Assembly (NCBI GenBank): GCA_031254175.1
Contig: JAIRUY010000134.1
Span: 1 to 12,822 of the forward strand
Direction of reading: 5' to 3'
Length of the DNA: 12,822 bases
From: Treponema sp.
GTDB taxonomy: Bacteria; Spirochaetota; Spirochaetia; Treponematales; Breznakiellaceae
Positions 1 to 6,483 of this stretch are shown here, one piece after another. The translations under genes were made by a program, and so were the position numbers. How positions within the stretch are numbered: position 1 is the stretch's first letter; each line of letters starts with the position of its first letter. The notes under the pieces were generated by a model that saw nothing but the letters and a program-made list of their open reading frames with translations, was not told the origin of the DNA and ran no database searches.

Positions 1-1250
1 TTAAATACCACAGCTCCGTTATGGCCGCCAAATCCAAGGCTTCCTGAAGCAGCCGCATTTATTACGCCATCCTGCGCCTTGTTGGGCACATAGTCCAAAT
101 CACATGCCGCGTCCGGTTCGTCAAGGTTGATTGTAGGAGGAAAGAAACTTTCCCTGACAGCAAGAATGCAGGAAATTGCTTCAAGGCCGCCGGAACCTGC
201 AACACAGTGGCCGGTCATGCTTTTGATGCTGGAAACTTTTAGTTTATAGGCATGATCGCCAAAAGCGTTTTTTATCATTTTTGTTTCGACAGGATCGTTT
301 ATCTCTGTTGAAGTACCGTGGGCATTGTAATATTGAATGTCCTGCGGCTTTAAGTCCGCATCCTGAATTGCTCTGGCTATTGCCAAACCGCCGCCTCTTC
401 CTTCAGGATCCGGAGACGTGATGTGAAATGCGTCAGCGGTGGCGCCGTAACCTGCAAATTCCGCAAGAATGTCAGCTCCCCGTTTTTTCGCATGTTCTTC
501 ACTTTCAAGAACAAGCACGCCGGCACCCTCTCCCAAAACAAAACCATCCCGGTCTTTGTCAAACGGACGGCATGCTTTTTCCGGTTCGTCATTGCGTTTT
601 GTAGAAAGCGCTTTTAACATCTGGAAACCGCCGATGCTGAACGGAACTATGCAGGCTTCAGTGCCACCGGAAATGACCACGTCACACCGGCCGTTTCGAA
701 TCAAATCAAGCGCCTGGCCAAGTGAATCGGTTCCTGACGCGCAGGCTGTTACCTGAGTAAAGGCAGGCCCTCTTGTTCCATAGATCATGGAAATGTTTCC
801 GGCAGCTTCATTGCCGATGAGCAAAGGTATGGTGAGGGGAAGCATACGTTTTGGCCCCTGATCAAAAAGTTTTTTAAAAGATTCTGTTGTTATTTCAAAA
901 CCGCCGATACCATTTCCCAAAACAATTCCTGTCATATCGGGATCACAGGATAGACGCTTGCCCTCGCTGTCTTTTACAAGCAGCCCGGCATGTAAAAGCG
1001 CCTGTTCCGCCGCAGCAACGGCAAACTGGGTAAACCGCGCCATCTTGCGGGCTTCTTTTTTTTCGATCCACAAACCGGGATCAAAATCCCGTATTTCTCC
1101 GGCTATCTTTACATCAAAACCCGTTGTATCAAAAGATGTAATTTTTGAAATCCCGCTTTTCCCCACTTTTAAGGCTGCTGAAAAACTTTCAACCGAATTT
1201 CCAACAGGAGAAATAACTCCCATTCCTGTTACAACTACTTTTTTTTTCAT
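1..1250 (-). CDS. fabF: Beta-ketoacyl-ACP synthase II (FabF), 3' end cut by window edge
   Basis: Condensing enzyme that elongates acyl-ACP with malonyl-ACP in type II fatty acid synthesis in the cytoplasm. 416 codons are visible, starting MKKKVVVTGMGVISPVGN, the usual FabF N-terminus. The thiolase-fold catalytic triad is present: Cys170 in TACASG, His311 in AHGTSTEIND and His348 in KSMTGHCVAGSGG. The reading frame is still open at base 1 after GFGGHNGAVVF, which matches the final residues of the family, so only a few codons are missing. The ATG at 1248-1250 follows GGAGAAAAT in the 9-nt gap after fabG, so the start is well supported. It is the last visible gene of fabH-fabD-fabG-fabF. In many bacteria acpP lies just upstream of fabF; here it does not. 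Alternative identity FabB is unlikely given the FabF-like sequence and context. Confidence 0.96.
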   Translation of the reverse strand, partial: MKKKVVVTGMGVISPVGNSVESFSAALKVGKSGISKITSFDTTGFDVKIAGEIRDFDPGLWIEKKEARKMARFTQFAVAAAEQALLHAGLLVKDSEGKRLSCDPDMTGIVLGNGIGGFEITTESFKKLFDQGPKRMLPLTIPLLIGNEAAGNISMIYGTRGPAFTQVTACASGTDSLGQALDLIRNGRCDVVISGGTEACIVPFSIGGFQMLKALSTKRNDEPEKACRPFDKDRDGFVLGEGAGVLVLESEEHAKKRGADILAEFAGYGATADAFHITSPDPEGRGGGLAIARAIQDADLKPQDIQYYNAHGTSTEINDPVETKMIKNAFGDHAYKLKVSSIKSMTGHCVAGSGGLEAISCILAVRESFFPPTINLDEPDAACDLDYVPNKAQDGVINAAASGSLGFGGHNGAVVF

Positions 1251-1259
1251 ATTTTCTCC

Positions 1260-1994
1260 CTAGAAAAACATTCCGCCGTCTACAGACAATACTTGTCCTG
1301 TTATATATGAAGAAGATTCCGAAGCAAAAAAGAGAGCGGCGTCCGCAACATCTTCCGGCCTGCCTGTCCGCTTTAATGGAATGGAATCGATCATTTTATT
1401 TTTAGCTTCCTCCGGAATAGCCGCAGTCATGTCAGATTCAATATAACCCGGAGCGATGGCGTTTACCCTGACGCCGCGGCTTGCCACTTCCTGAGCAAGG
1501 CTCTTTGTTACGCCAATAAGCCCCGCTTTGCTTGCCGCATAATTTGCCTGCCCGCCGTTACCGTGAATTCCCACAACACTGGACATATTGATAATTGAAC
1601 CGGAACGTCTGCGAATCATGTCACGGCCTATTGTGCGGGCAATGAGAAATGCCGCGGTGAGATTTATGTCCAATACTTTCTGCCAGTCTTCAACAGACAT
1701 CCTGAATGAAAGATTATCTTTTGTTATACCGGCGTTGTTTACCAGAATGTCAAAGCCGCCTGATGCTTTGACGGCTGCTTCTATGACTGCTTCGACTTCG
1801 TTTGTTTTTCCGAGGTCGGCATTTAACCAATGGAGTTTTCCTCCGGCTCTTTCGATGCGTTCCTTCAGATCTCCGGGTTCTCTTGCGGAAAGACCCCAAA
1901 CCTCAGCGCCTTCTGCAATGAACTTTTCTGTTATCGTTTTGCCTATGCCCCTTGAAGCGCCGGTAACAAGGGCTTTTTTATTTTCAAGTTTCAT
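1260..1994 (-). CDS. fabG: 3-oxoacyl-ACP reductase (FabG)
   Basis: NADPH-dependent reduction of 3-oxoacyl-ACP to 3-hydroxyacyl-ACP in fatty acid elongation. It is a 244-residue short-chain dehydrogenase of standard FabG length. Visible motifs are the Rossmann dinucleotide loop TGASRGIG (11-18), NNAG (86-89), and the catalytic tetrad Asn111, Ser139, Tyr152 and Lys156 in the NYAASK context. The family C-terminus ending in SVDGG is also present. The ATG is preceded by AAGGAG at good spacing within the 17-nt gap after fabD. The SDR family is broad, but position between fabD and fabF makes FabG the right call. It is co-transcribed with its neighbours and shares their promoter near 4163-4191. Confidence 0.96.
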   Translation of the reverse strand: MKLENKKALVTGASRGIGKTITEKFIAEGAEVWGLSAREPGDLKERIERAGGKLHWLNADLGKTNEVEAVIEAAVKASGGFDILVNNAGITKDNLSFRMSVEDWQKVLDINLTAAFLIARTIGRDMIRRRSGSIINMSSVVGIHGNGGQANYAASKAGLIGVTKSLAQEVASRGVRVNAIAPGYIESDMTAAIPEEAKNKMIDSIPLKRTGRPEDVADAALFFASESSSYITGQVLSVDGGMFF

Positions 1995-2011
1995 GCTTAC
2001 TCCTTTCTTCT

Positions 2012-3001
2012 TTATTTTTCCATTAACTTGGTTATTTCAGATATTTCCGCCGCAGTTCCCGCCGTAAAAAGAGGGACAGAGCTTCCTGTGTCTTTCCATA
2101 ATCCCTGTAAAACTTTACCCGGCCCTACTTCCAGAAGTAAATGCCTTCCTTCGGCGGTTTGTAAATCCGGCAGCAATTCGGCAATCGCCGCTTCTTCATC
2201 TGTCCAGCGTACTCCTTCTGTAATTTGCCGCAGACAAAGAGCTTTTGCTTCTGCGCCGCTTTTTATTTGTTTCCCTGTAACGTTTGAAAAGAGCGCAACA
2301 GCCGGATCATTGAAGGTAATTTTTTCAAGCGCCGGCGCAAAAGCCAATGCCGCTTCTTTCATAAACGGCGAGTGGAAAGGACCTGCAACTTTCAGACGAA
2401 GGAATCGGCGAGCGCCCGCTTCTTTAAACAGGTTTTCCGCTTTAAGCAAGGCGGCAGCGCTGCCTGATACCACAGTCTGCACAGATGAATTGATATTTGC
2501 AGCATAAAGATCGGAGATTTGTCCGCTGTTTTTCCAGTCGGCTATGAGGGCTTCCACCTGTTCAGGTGCAAGTCCCATAACGGCAGCCATGCCGGGAGCA
2601 TCGCCGCCTTCCTTCTGCATTTTATCAACTACAGCCTGCATAGCCCTGCCTCTTTCGTTTGTCAGGCGAAAACAGTCTTCTGTGCTGATTATGCCCGCAC
2701 AGGCCAATGCGGGATATTCTCCCAAACTAAATCCCGCACAAACGGAGGGAACAATGCCACATTCCCGAAGATACGCGGCTGCGGCTAATGACGCGGCGCT
2801 TATAGCGCTTTGGGAAACATCCGTACGTTTTAAAGTTTCCGCATCAGAATCACGAATCGTTTTTACCATGTCTCTGCCGAGAACTTCCGATGCGGTTTCA
2901 AAAACTTTTTTTGCTCCTGCCGATACTTCAATTAAATCCAAAGCCATACCGGGATATTGAGCTCCCTGACCCGGAAAGAAAAAAACTGTTTTTTTTGTCA
3001 T
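2012..3001 (-). CDS. fabD: Malonyl-CoA:ACP transacylase (FabD)
   Basis: Transfers malonyl from CoA to acyl carrier protein, supplying the extender unit for FabH and FabF. The 329 residues begin with the typical FFFPGQGAQYPGM. The serine nucleophile is Ser92 in GFSLGEY, Arg117 lies in ERGRAMQ, the catalytic His is His210 in GPFHSPFM, and Gln259 in RQITEGVRW matches the family's conserved Gln. One oddity: the residue before the nucleophile is Phe91, where the family usually has His (GHSLG). The start ATG follows GGAATG in the 10-nt gap after fabH. Near the C-terminus the DNA at 2073-2086 carries a match to the window's dispersed GGGACAGAGCT repeat, encoding part of TGSSVPLF. This stretch may be native or repeat-derived. 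Confidence 0.96.
   Translation of the reverse strand: MTKKTVFFFPGQGAQYPGMALDLIEVSAGAKKVFETASEVLGRDMVKTIRDSDAETLKRTDVSQSAISAASLAAAAYLRECGIVPSVCAGFSLGEYPALACAGIISTEDCFRLTNERGRAMQAVVDKMQKEGGDAPGMAAVMGLAPEQVEALIADWKNSGQISDLYAANINSSVQTVVSGSAAALLKAENLFKEAGARRFLRLKVAGPFHSPFMKEAALAFAPALEKITFNDPAVALFSNVTGKQIKSGAEAKALCLRQITEGVRWTDEEAAIAELLPDLQTAEGRHLLLEVGPGKVLQGLWKDTGSSVPLFTAGTAAEISEITKLMEK
2073..2086 (+). repeat. Match to dispersed GGGGACAGAGCT repeat inside fabD
   Basis: GGGACAGAGCTTCC shares an 11-base core with the copies in folA and der. It is antisense to fabD and contributes the GSSVP residues near the FabD C-terminus. A repeat-derived origin is plausible but not proven. Confidence 0.4.
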
Positions 3002-3011
3002 TTTACATTCC

Positions 3012-4034
3012 CTACCATCTGATTAAGTTTCCTCCGTAAGTAAGCCCTGCGCCAAAACCTACCGTCAAAATCAGGTCGCCTTTTTTAATGGCGCCGCAGC
3101 GGTTAAGTTCATCCAAAGCAATGGGAATAGATGCCGAAGAAGTGTTGGCATATTCCTCTAAATTCAGATAAAATTTTTCTTCCGGTATTTTTAGCCTTTT
3201 TCCCGCTGCCTGAACAATTCTTGCGTTTGCCTGATGGGGAATGATGCGTTTTATGTCATCGATACCGATATTTTCTTCTTTCATTATTTTTGCAATTGTT
3301 TCAGTTATAATCCCAACGGCAAAATTATAGACAGCCTGTCCGTTCATGGTAACAGTTCCTCCGGTGTCTACAATTTCCCCTGTCTTCCAGGGTTCTCTGC
3401 TTCCGCCGCGGCGAATAATGAGATGTTCCCAGCCCGAACCATCAGCTCCCAAAACTGTACGCAAAAGACCTGTCTTTTCCGCGGCTGCAGTTTTCTCTAT
3501 CAATACCGCTCCGGCGCCATCACCAAAAAGAACGCAGGATGAACGGTCTTCCCAGTTTGTAACACGGGAAAGCAGCTCTGTCCCCACAATTAACGCCCGT
3601 TTACGCCTTGGATCAGCACTTAAAAGAGCGGCGGCTGTCTCCAAACTGTAAATAAAACCGGAACAAGCCGAGGCAATATCCATAGCGGCAGCATTTTTAG
3701 CCCCCAGAATGTGTTGAATAATACACGATGTCGCAGGGCAGCCGTAAAAGTCATGCGTTGTTGAGCCGGCAATAATTAAATCGAGGGACAGAACCAGTTC
3801 TTCCGCACTTTTTTCGGTTACAGCGCCCTGTTCTACCGCCCAGTTAAGCGCCTGCAGCCCTGCCGCAGCCCCCAAATCGCTCGCTGCCGTATTTTCATCG
3901 GCAATATGACGGGAGCCGATCCCTGTATGGGATCGAATCCATTCATCACTTGTATCAATCCGCTGTGCAAGTTCATCATTTGTTACCTTTCTGGCAGGCA
4001 CAGCCCGTCCTGTTCCTATTATTTCAATTGCCAT
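3012..4034 (-). CDS. fabH: 3-oxoacyl-ACP synthase III (FabH)
   Basis: Initiates fatty acid synthesis by condensing an acyl-CoA primer with malonyl-ACP, and so helps set chain type. 340 residues, slightly longer than the common length near 320; the extra length appears to include an insertion around residues 66-84. The triad is visible: Cys124 in DIASACSGF, His267 in IIPHQANARI and Asn297 in EYANTSSASIP. The GDGAGAVL segment (171-178) and the terminal GFGAGLTYGG are also family signatures. The start ATG follows AGGGG with 5-nt spacing. First gene of the fab operon, with a leader of about 120 nt from the predicted start site. The bases encoding GTELL (3571-3585) match the dispersed repeat exactly, although this peptide also looks natural for FabH. 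Confidence 0.96.
   Translation of the reverse strand: MAIEIIGTGRAVPARKVTNDELAQRIDTSDEWIRSHTGIGSRHIADENTAASDLGAAAGLQALNWAVEQGAVTEKSAEELVLSLDLIIAGSTTHDFYGCPATSCIIQHILGAKNAAAMDIASACSGFIYSLETAAALLSADPRRKRALIVGTELLSRVTNWEDRSSCVLFGDGAGAVLIEKTAAAEKTGLLRTVLGADGSGWEHLIIRRGGSREPWKTGEIVDTGGTVTMNGQAVYNFAVGIITETIAKIMKEENIGIDDIKRIIPHQANARIVQAAGKRLKIPEEKFYLNLEEYANTSSASIPIALDELNRCGAIKKGDLILTVGFGAGLTYGGNLIRW
3571..3585 (-). repeat. Match to dispersed GGGGACAGAGCT repeat inside fabH
   Basis: On the minus strand this reads GGGGACAGAGCTGCT, sharing 14 bases with the third tandem copy in folA. It encodes VGTELLS of FabH, which is close to what other FabH proteins have here, so it could be coincidence rather than an inserted element. 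Confidence 0.35.
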
Positions 4035-4097
4035 TGTTACCCCTATATTTCGACTGGTGGAGACAAAACCGGTTGCACGATTTTATTGCTGACCAAC

Positions 4098-4110
4098 AGG
4101 GACAGAGCTG
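4098..4110 (+). repeat. Dispersed repeat copy in the fabH leader
   Basis: AGGGACAGAGCTG lies in the untranslated leader of the fab operon, between the operator palindrome and fabH. A weaker relative, GGAGACAAAACC at 4059-4070, resembles the variant at 7915-7930. Being non-coding, this copy is less easily explained by protein constraint. Confidence 0.6.
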
Positions 4111-4129
4111 ATTTATAGAAACAATACTA

Positions 4130-4156
4130 TATGACAAATTTTGCAAATGTGTCATA
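4130..4156. promoter_or_regulatory. 27-bp palindrome at fab operon start site: candidate operator
   Basis: Outer arms TATGACA (4130-4136) and TGTCATA (4150-4156) are perfect complements. Inner arms ATTT (4138-4141) and AAAT (4145-4148) also pair, giving 11 of 13 matched positions about a centre at 4143. The palindrome begins where transcription from the promoter at 4163-4191 should start, an ideal repressor position. It could alternatively act as a 5'-terminal mRNA stem-loop. The sequence is not one I recognise as a FapR, FabT or FadR site, so the cognate regulator is unknown. Confidence 0.6.
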
Positions 4157-4162
4157 ATTATG

Positions 4163-4191
4163 AATATAAGGATACTGAAAAAAAATGTCAA
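4163..4191 (-). promoter_or_regulatory. Strong sigma-70 promoter for fabHDGF
   Basis: Minus strand: perfect -35 TTGACA (4186-4191), 17-nt T-rich spacer, -10 TATATT (4163-4168). The predicted start is near 4156, leaving a leader of about 120 nt before fabH. It is the strongest promoter match noted in the window. Confidence 0.85.
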
Positions 4192-4231
4192 GAACCTTTT
4201 TAACCCATAAATGTGTTTTTTGGGCTGCTCT

Positions 4232-4555
4232 TTATTCAATCATATTAACAGCATTACCGCAGCACATTTCAGCACAAATACCGCACCCATTACATTTAGA
4301 ATAATCAATAATAATTCTGCTGTAAGGCGATCCGCCGCAGCCGTTTATATCATCAGCACAACCGCCGCTACAGCCGCAATCTGCATCGTTTGTACTTTTT
4401 TCAGTATCAGAAGATACGCAATTACAATCAACATTTCTATCATATATGGGCTCATCAACTTCTGTATATGCAACAGCCCCAACAGGACAATTTTTTATTA
4501 TTTTGCATATATCTTTACCTGCACCGCATTTTTTATCATCAATTTTTGGTTTCAT
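4232..4555 (-). CDS. Cysteine-rich ferredoxin-like 4Fe-4S protein
   Basis: Small 107-residue, probably cytoplasmic electron-transfer or iron-sulfur protein; partner unknown. The C-terminal half has a complete 4Fe-4S motif, Cys88-x2-Cys91-x2-Cys94-x3-Cys98, followed by Cys99 where the usual residue is Pro. The N-terminal half has Cys10, Cys17 and Cys23-Pro followed by VGAV. This resembles a ferredoxin repeat but with abnormal spacing and no second Cys, so it may bind no cluster or a different one. Between them lies an acidic, low-complexity linker with six more cysteines (44, 46, 60, 62, 66, 73), including CGCSGGC. In total there are 14 cysteines. The ATG follows AAGGGG with 7-nt spacing. It appears to be a single-gene unit behind the terminator hairpins, and its stop lies just before the fab promoter region. 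Confidence 0.8.
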   Translation of the reverse strand: MKPKIDDKKCGAGKDICKIIKNCPVGAVAYTEVDEPIYDRNVDCNCVSSDTEKSTNDADCGCSGGCADDINGCGGSPYSRIIIDYSKCNGCGICAEMCCGNAVNMIE

Positions 4556-4588
4556 TGTAATACCCCTTAATAATTATTGAAAATTGAG

Positions 4589-4619
4589 GCTTTCCCAAAA
4601 CTTCAGTTTTTGGGAAAGC
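4589..4619. repeat. Stem-loop 1 of a hairpin trio
   Basis: Arms GCTTTCCCAAAA (4589-4600) and TTTTGGGAAAGC (4608-4619) are perfect 12-bp complements with a 7-nt loop. No T-run follows on either strand, so it is not a standard terminator. Its core, CCAAAACT facing AGTTTT(T)GGG, is shared with the stem-loop at 4667-4704, suggesting a repeated palindromic unit. Confidence 0.7.
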
Positions 4620-4635
4620 TACTTTAGATTTACAT

Positions 4636-4663
4636 GAAAAAGCGGCCTAAAGGCCGCTTTTTC
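4636..4663. terminator. Bidirectional rho-independent terminator
   Basis: Arms GAAAAAGCGGCC (4636-4647) and GGCCGCTTTTTC (4652-4663) form a perfect 12-bp stem with a TAAA loop. There are GC-rich core pairs and a run of five T on the 3' side in either direction. On the minus strand it should end the thyA-folA-nucleotidyltransferase-popT transcript before the ferredoxin gene. Confidence 0.85.
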
Positions 4664-4666
4664 CAA

Positions 4667-4704
4667 GAGCTTGTCCAAAACTAACCGAGTTTTGGGACAA
4701 GCTC
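4667..4704. repeat. Stem-loop 3, just after popT stop
   Basis: Arms GAGCTTGTCCAAAAC (4667-4681) and GTTTTGGGACAAGCTC (4689-4704) pair over 15 bp with one bulged base. It begins 3 nt after the popT stop codon and may protect or help end that transcript. No T-run follows. It shares its core with the stem-loop at 4589-4619, and GGGACAAGCTC also resembles the dispersed GGGGACAGAGCT repeat. Confidence 0.65.
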
Positions 4705-4707
4705 AAT

Positions 4708-5529
4708 CTATTCCCTTTTTCCCCAAAAAAACGAAATAATGCATCCGGCAAGAAAACACAATGTAGAAAAAATTATCGTAGAACCGGTTCCAAACCCTTG
4801 AAATAAAACAACAACAGAACCAACAACAAGACCTAAAATGGCGCCGTAAGTTTCTTTGGGTACTTTTGAAAGCAAAAAACGAATAAATGCGGCGCCGGCC
4901 AACAGCCCAAAAACAGCCCCGAACATCAACGGAAAGAGAATCAAAATATTTAAATCAGAAACAGCCTGAAGAGCAGTACGGTATAACCCAAGAACAAGAA
5001 GCAAAAATGCGCCCGAAATCCCTGGGATGATTATTGCTATTGCGGCAATTGCTCCGCCGCCGGCAAGCAATCCAAAAACCTGCGGTGTAAGAATCGTGTA
5101 TACGGCTGTTTCTTCAACGGGTTTAACAACAGCCATTACGACCATTAACGCCAGCGCAAGCACAGCGCAAATTACGGATGACAAATACGGCAGCCGAGAT
5201 GACGGCTTTCTTATTCCGCGATAAATCAACGGTATGCTGCCTGTAATCAGGCCGATAAAAAACCAGTTGGTTGGAATTGGATGATTCTCAAACAAAATAA
5301 TAATTATTTTGCTGAATAAAAATATTCCGGCAAAACAGCCTGCCAGCAATGGCAGCAGAAATTTCCATGAAGCAAATAATTTTTTTAGATTCGGAGTAAT
5401 AACTTCTATTAAGCGGCTGTATACATTAAATACTACTGCCATTGTACCCATTGAAAATCCCGGGATAACGGTAGTAATACCCAGAATAATTCCGATACCA
5501 GTCAATTTGACAATGTTTATTATTTCCAT
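4708..5529 (-). CDS. popT: DUF368 family membrane protein, probable undecaprenyl phosphate transporter (PopT)
   Basis: Predicted to flip undecaprenyl phosphate back across the cytoplasmic membrane for reuse in peptidoglycan and envelope polymer synthesis; the role is known for the DUF368 (PopT) family and inferred here. The 273 residues are almost all hydrophobic segments. The two inverted half-repeats each carry the family signature: PGFSMGT (about 23-29) and PGISGAF followed by LLLVLGLY (about 169-183). The first signature has Met where many members have Gly. I chose ATG at 5527-5529, preceded by GAGAAG and 14 nt after the upstream stop. A TTG at 5548-5550 would add seven residues and overlap the upstream stop. 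Last gene of the thyA operon, followed by stem-loops. Confidence 0.85.
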   Translation of the reverse strand: MEIINIVKLTGIGIILGITTVIPGFSMGTMAVVFNVYSRLIEVITPNLKKLFASWKFLLPLLAGCFAGIFLFSKIIIILFENHPIPTNWFFIGLITGSIPLIYRGIRKPSSRLPYLSSVICAVLALALMVVMAVVKPVEETAVYTILTPQVFGLLAGGGAIAAIAIIIPGISGAFLLLVLGLYRTALQAVSDLNILILFPLMFGAVFGLLAGAAFIRFLLSKVPKETYGAILGLVVGSVVVLFQGFGTGSTIIFSTLCFLAGCIISFFWGKRE

Positions 5530-5543
5530 TTTGCTTCTCAATA

Positions 5544-6464
5544 TTACCAAAGAGAAGCCGGATATACACCATCGGCAGTCAATTTTTCAATTTTTTTAAC
5601 CGCCGCTTCACGGTCTTCTTTGTATGTAACGCCGAACCAGTCAGAATTAGCCGGAAGAACTTTGACTTTGATAATCCCCTGCTTTAAAAAGTAATCAACT
5701 GCCTTTGGAATAAAACATTCAGTTTTAATCTGTCCTTCGATGTCCGCCGCAAAAACTTTAAGATAATCATCAAAATATTTTTGAAATTCCGGCAGAATGT
5801 CAGGAGAAAACCCCCAGAAATTCATTGATACCGGCGTTTCGGAAGAAAGATTGCGCACAGAGCCGTCTGAGGCAGTGTTAAAAATACGTCCGTCTTTTTT
5901 TTCGATAGCTGTCAGCTCATCAACACTGACAAGAAAACCTTTATCAACTTCGCATACTCCTCGTGACACTGTTCCCTGAGGACTGAGTGTTTTTTCAAGC
6001 TGATATGGAACGATTGCAGATGTCCCGGCATCAGAGCCATAAAAATGTTTGCCCATAACGGTAAAAGCCTCTCTTCCGTAGAAATCATCCGCATTTATAA
6101 CAGTAAACGGAGCATCAACATTGTCCGCCGCGCAAAGCAGGGCATGAGCTGTTCCCCACGGCTTGGTTCTTCCCGCTTTTTGAGCAGCCGCAAAAATATC
6201 GGGAGGAATCAGGCTGTCCGCATCCTGAAAAGCCAGCTCGCATTTTACTTTTGAGCCCATCCTTGCGAGAACCTGTTCAGAAAAATCTTTTTCAATATCA
6301 TGGCGTATAATGAATACAATTTTTTCAAAGCCTGATCTAACAGCATCGAAAACAGAATAATCAAGCAGCACTTCGCCGTTTTTTCCTATTTTGTCCATTT
6401 GTTTAAGCCCGCCGTAACGGCTTCCCATTCCTGCGGCAAGCACAACTAATATTGGACCTTTCAT
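5544..6464 (-). CDS. Nucleotidyltransferase (NDP-sugar pyrophosphorylase-like)
   Basis: Cytoplasmic enzyme expected to join a nucleoside monophosphate to a sugar phosphate or similar alcohol phosphate, releasing pyrophosphate; the substrate cannot be told from sequence. 306 residues. The N-terminal nucleotide-binding signature LAAGMGSRYGGLKQ (9-22) is clear. INADDFYG (123-130) supplies the metal-binding Asp pair typical of the GT-A fold, and MNFWGF (214-219) lies late in the domain. No left-handed beta-helix or second catalytic domain follows, so it is not a GlmU- or GlgC-type fusion. The ATG follows AGGAGG at good spacing, the strongest Shine-Dalgarno in this operon. It sits 19 nt after folA and 14 nt before popT, which fits supply of an envelope precursor, but the co-transcription with thyA and folA may be incidental. 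Confidence 0.85.
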   Translation of the reverse strand: MKGPILVVLAAGMGSRYGGLKQMDKIGKNGEVLLDYSVFDAVRSGFEKIVFIIRHDIEKDFSEQVLARMGSKVKCELAFQDADSLIPPDIFAAAQKAGRTKPWGTAHALLCAADNVDAPFTVINADDFYGREAFTVMGKHFYGSDAGTSAIVPYQLEKTLSPQGTVSRGVCEVDKGFLVSVDELTAIEKKDGRIFNTASDGSVRNLSSETPVSMNFWGFSPDILPEFQKYFDDYLKVFAADIEGQIKTECFIPKAVDYFLKQGIIKVKVLPANSDWFGVTYKEDREAAVKKIEKLTADGVYPASLW

Positions 6465-6483
6465 GTTTTACCTCCTGAAAAAA

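Noticed and set aside
4199..4231. Terminator for the ferredoxin gene
   Set aside because: Only a weak CCCA/TGGG pairing with a long loop and no T-run was found.
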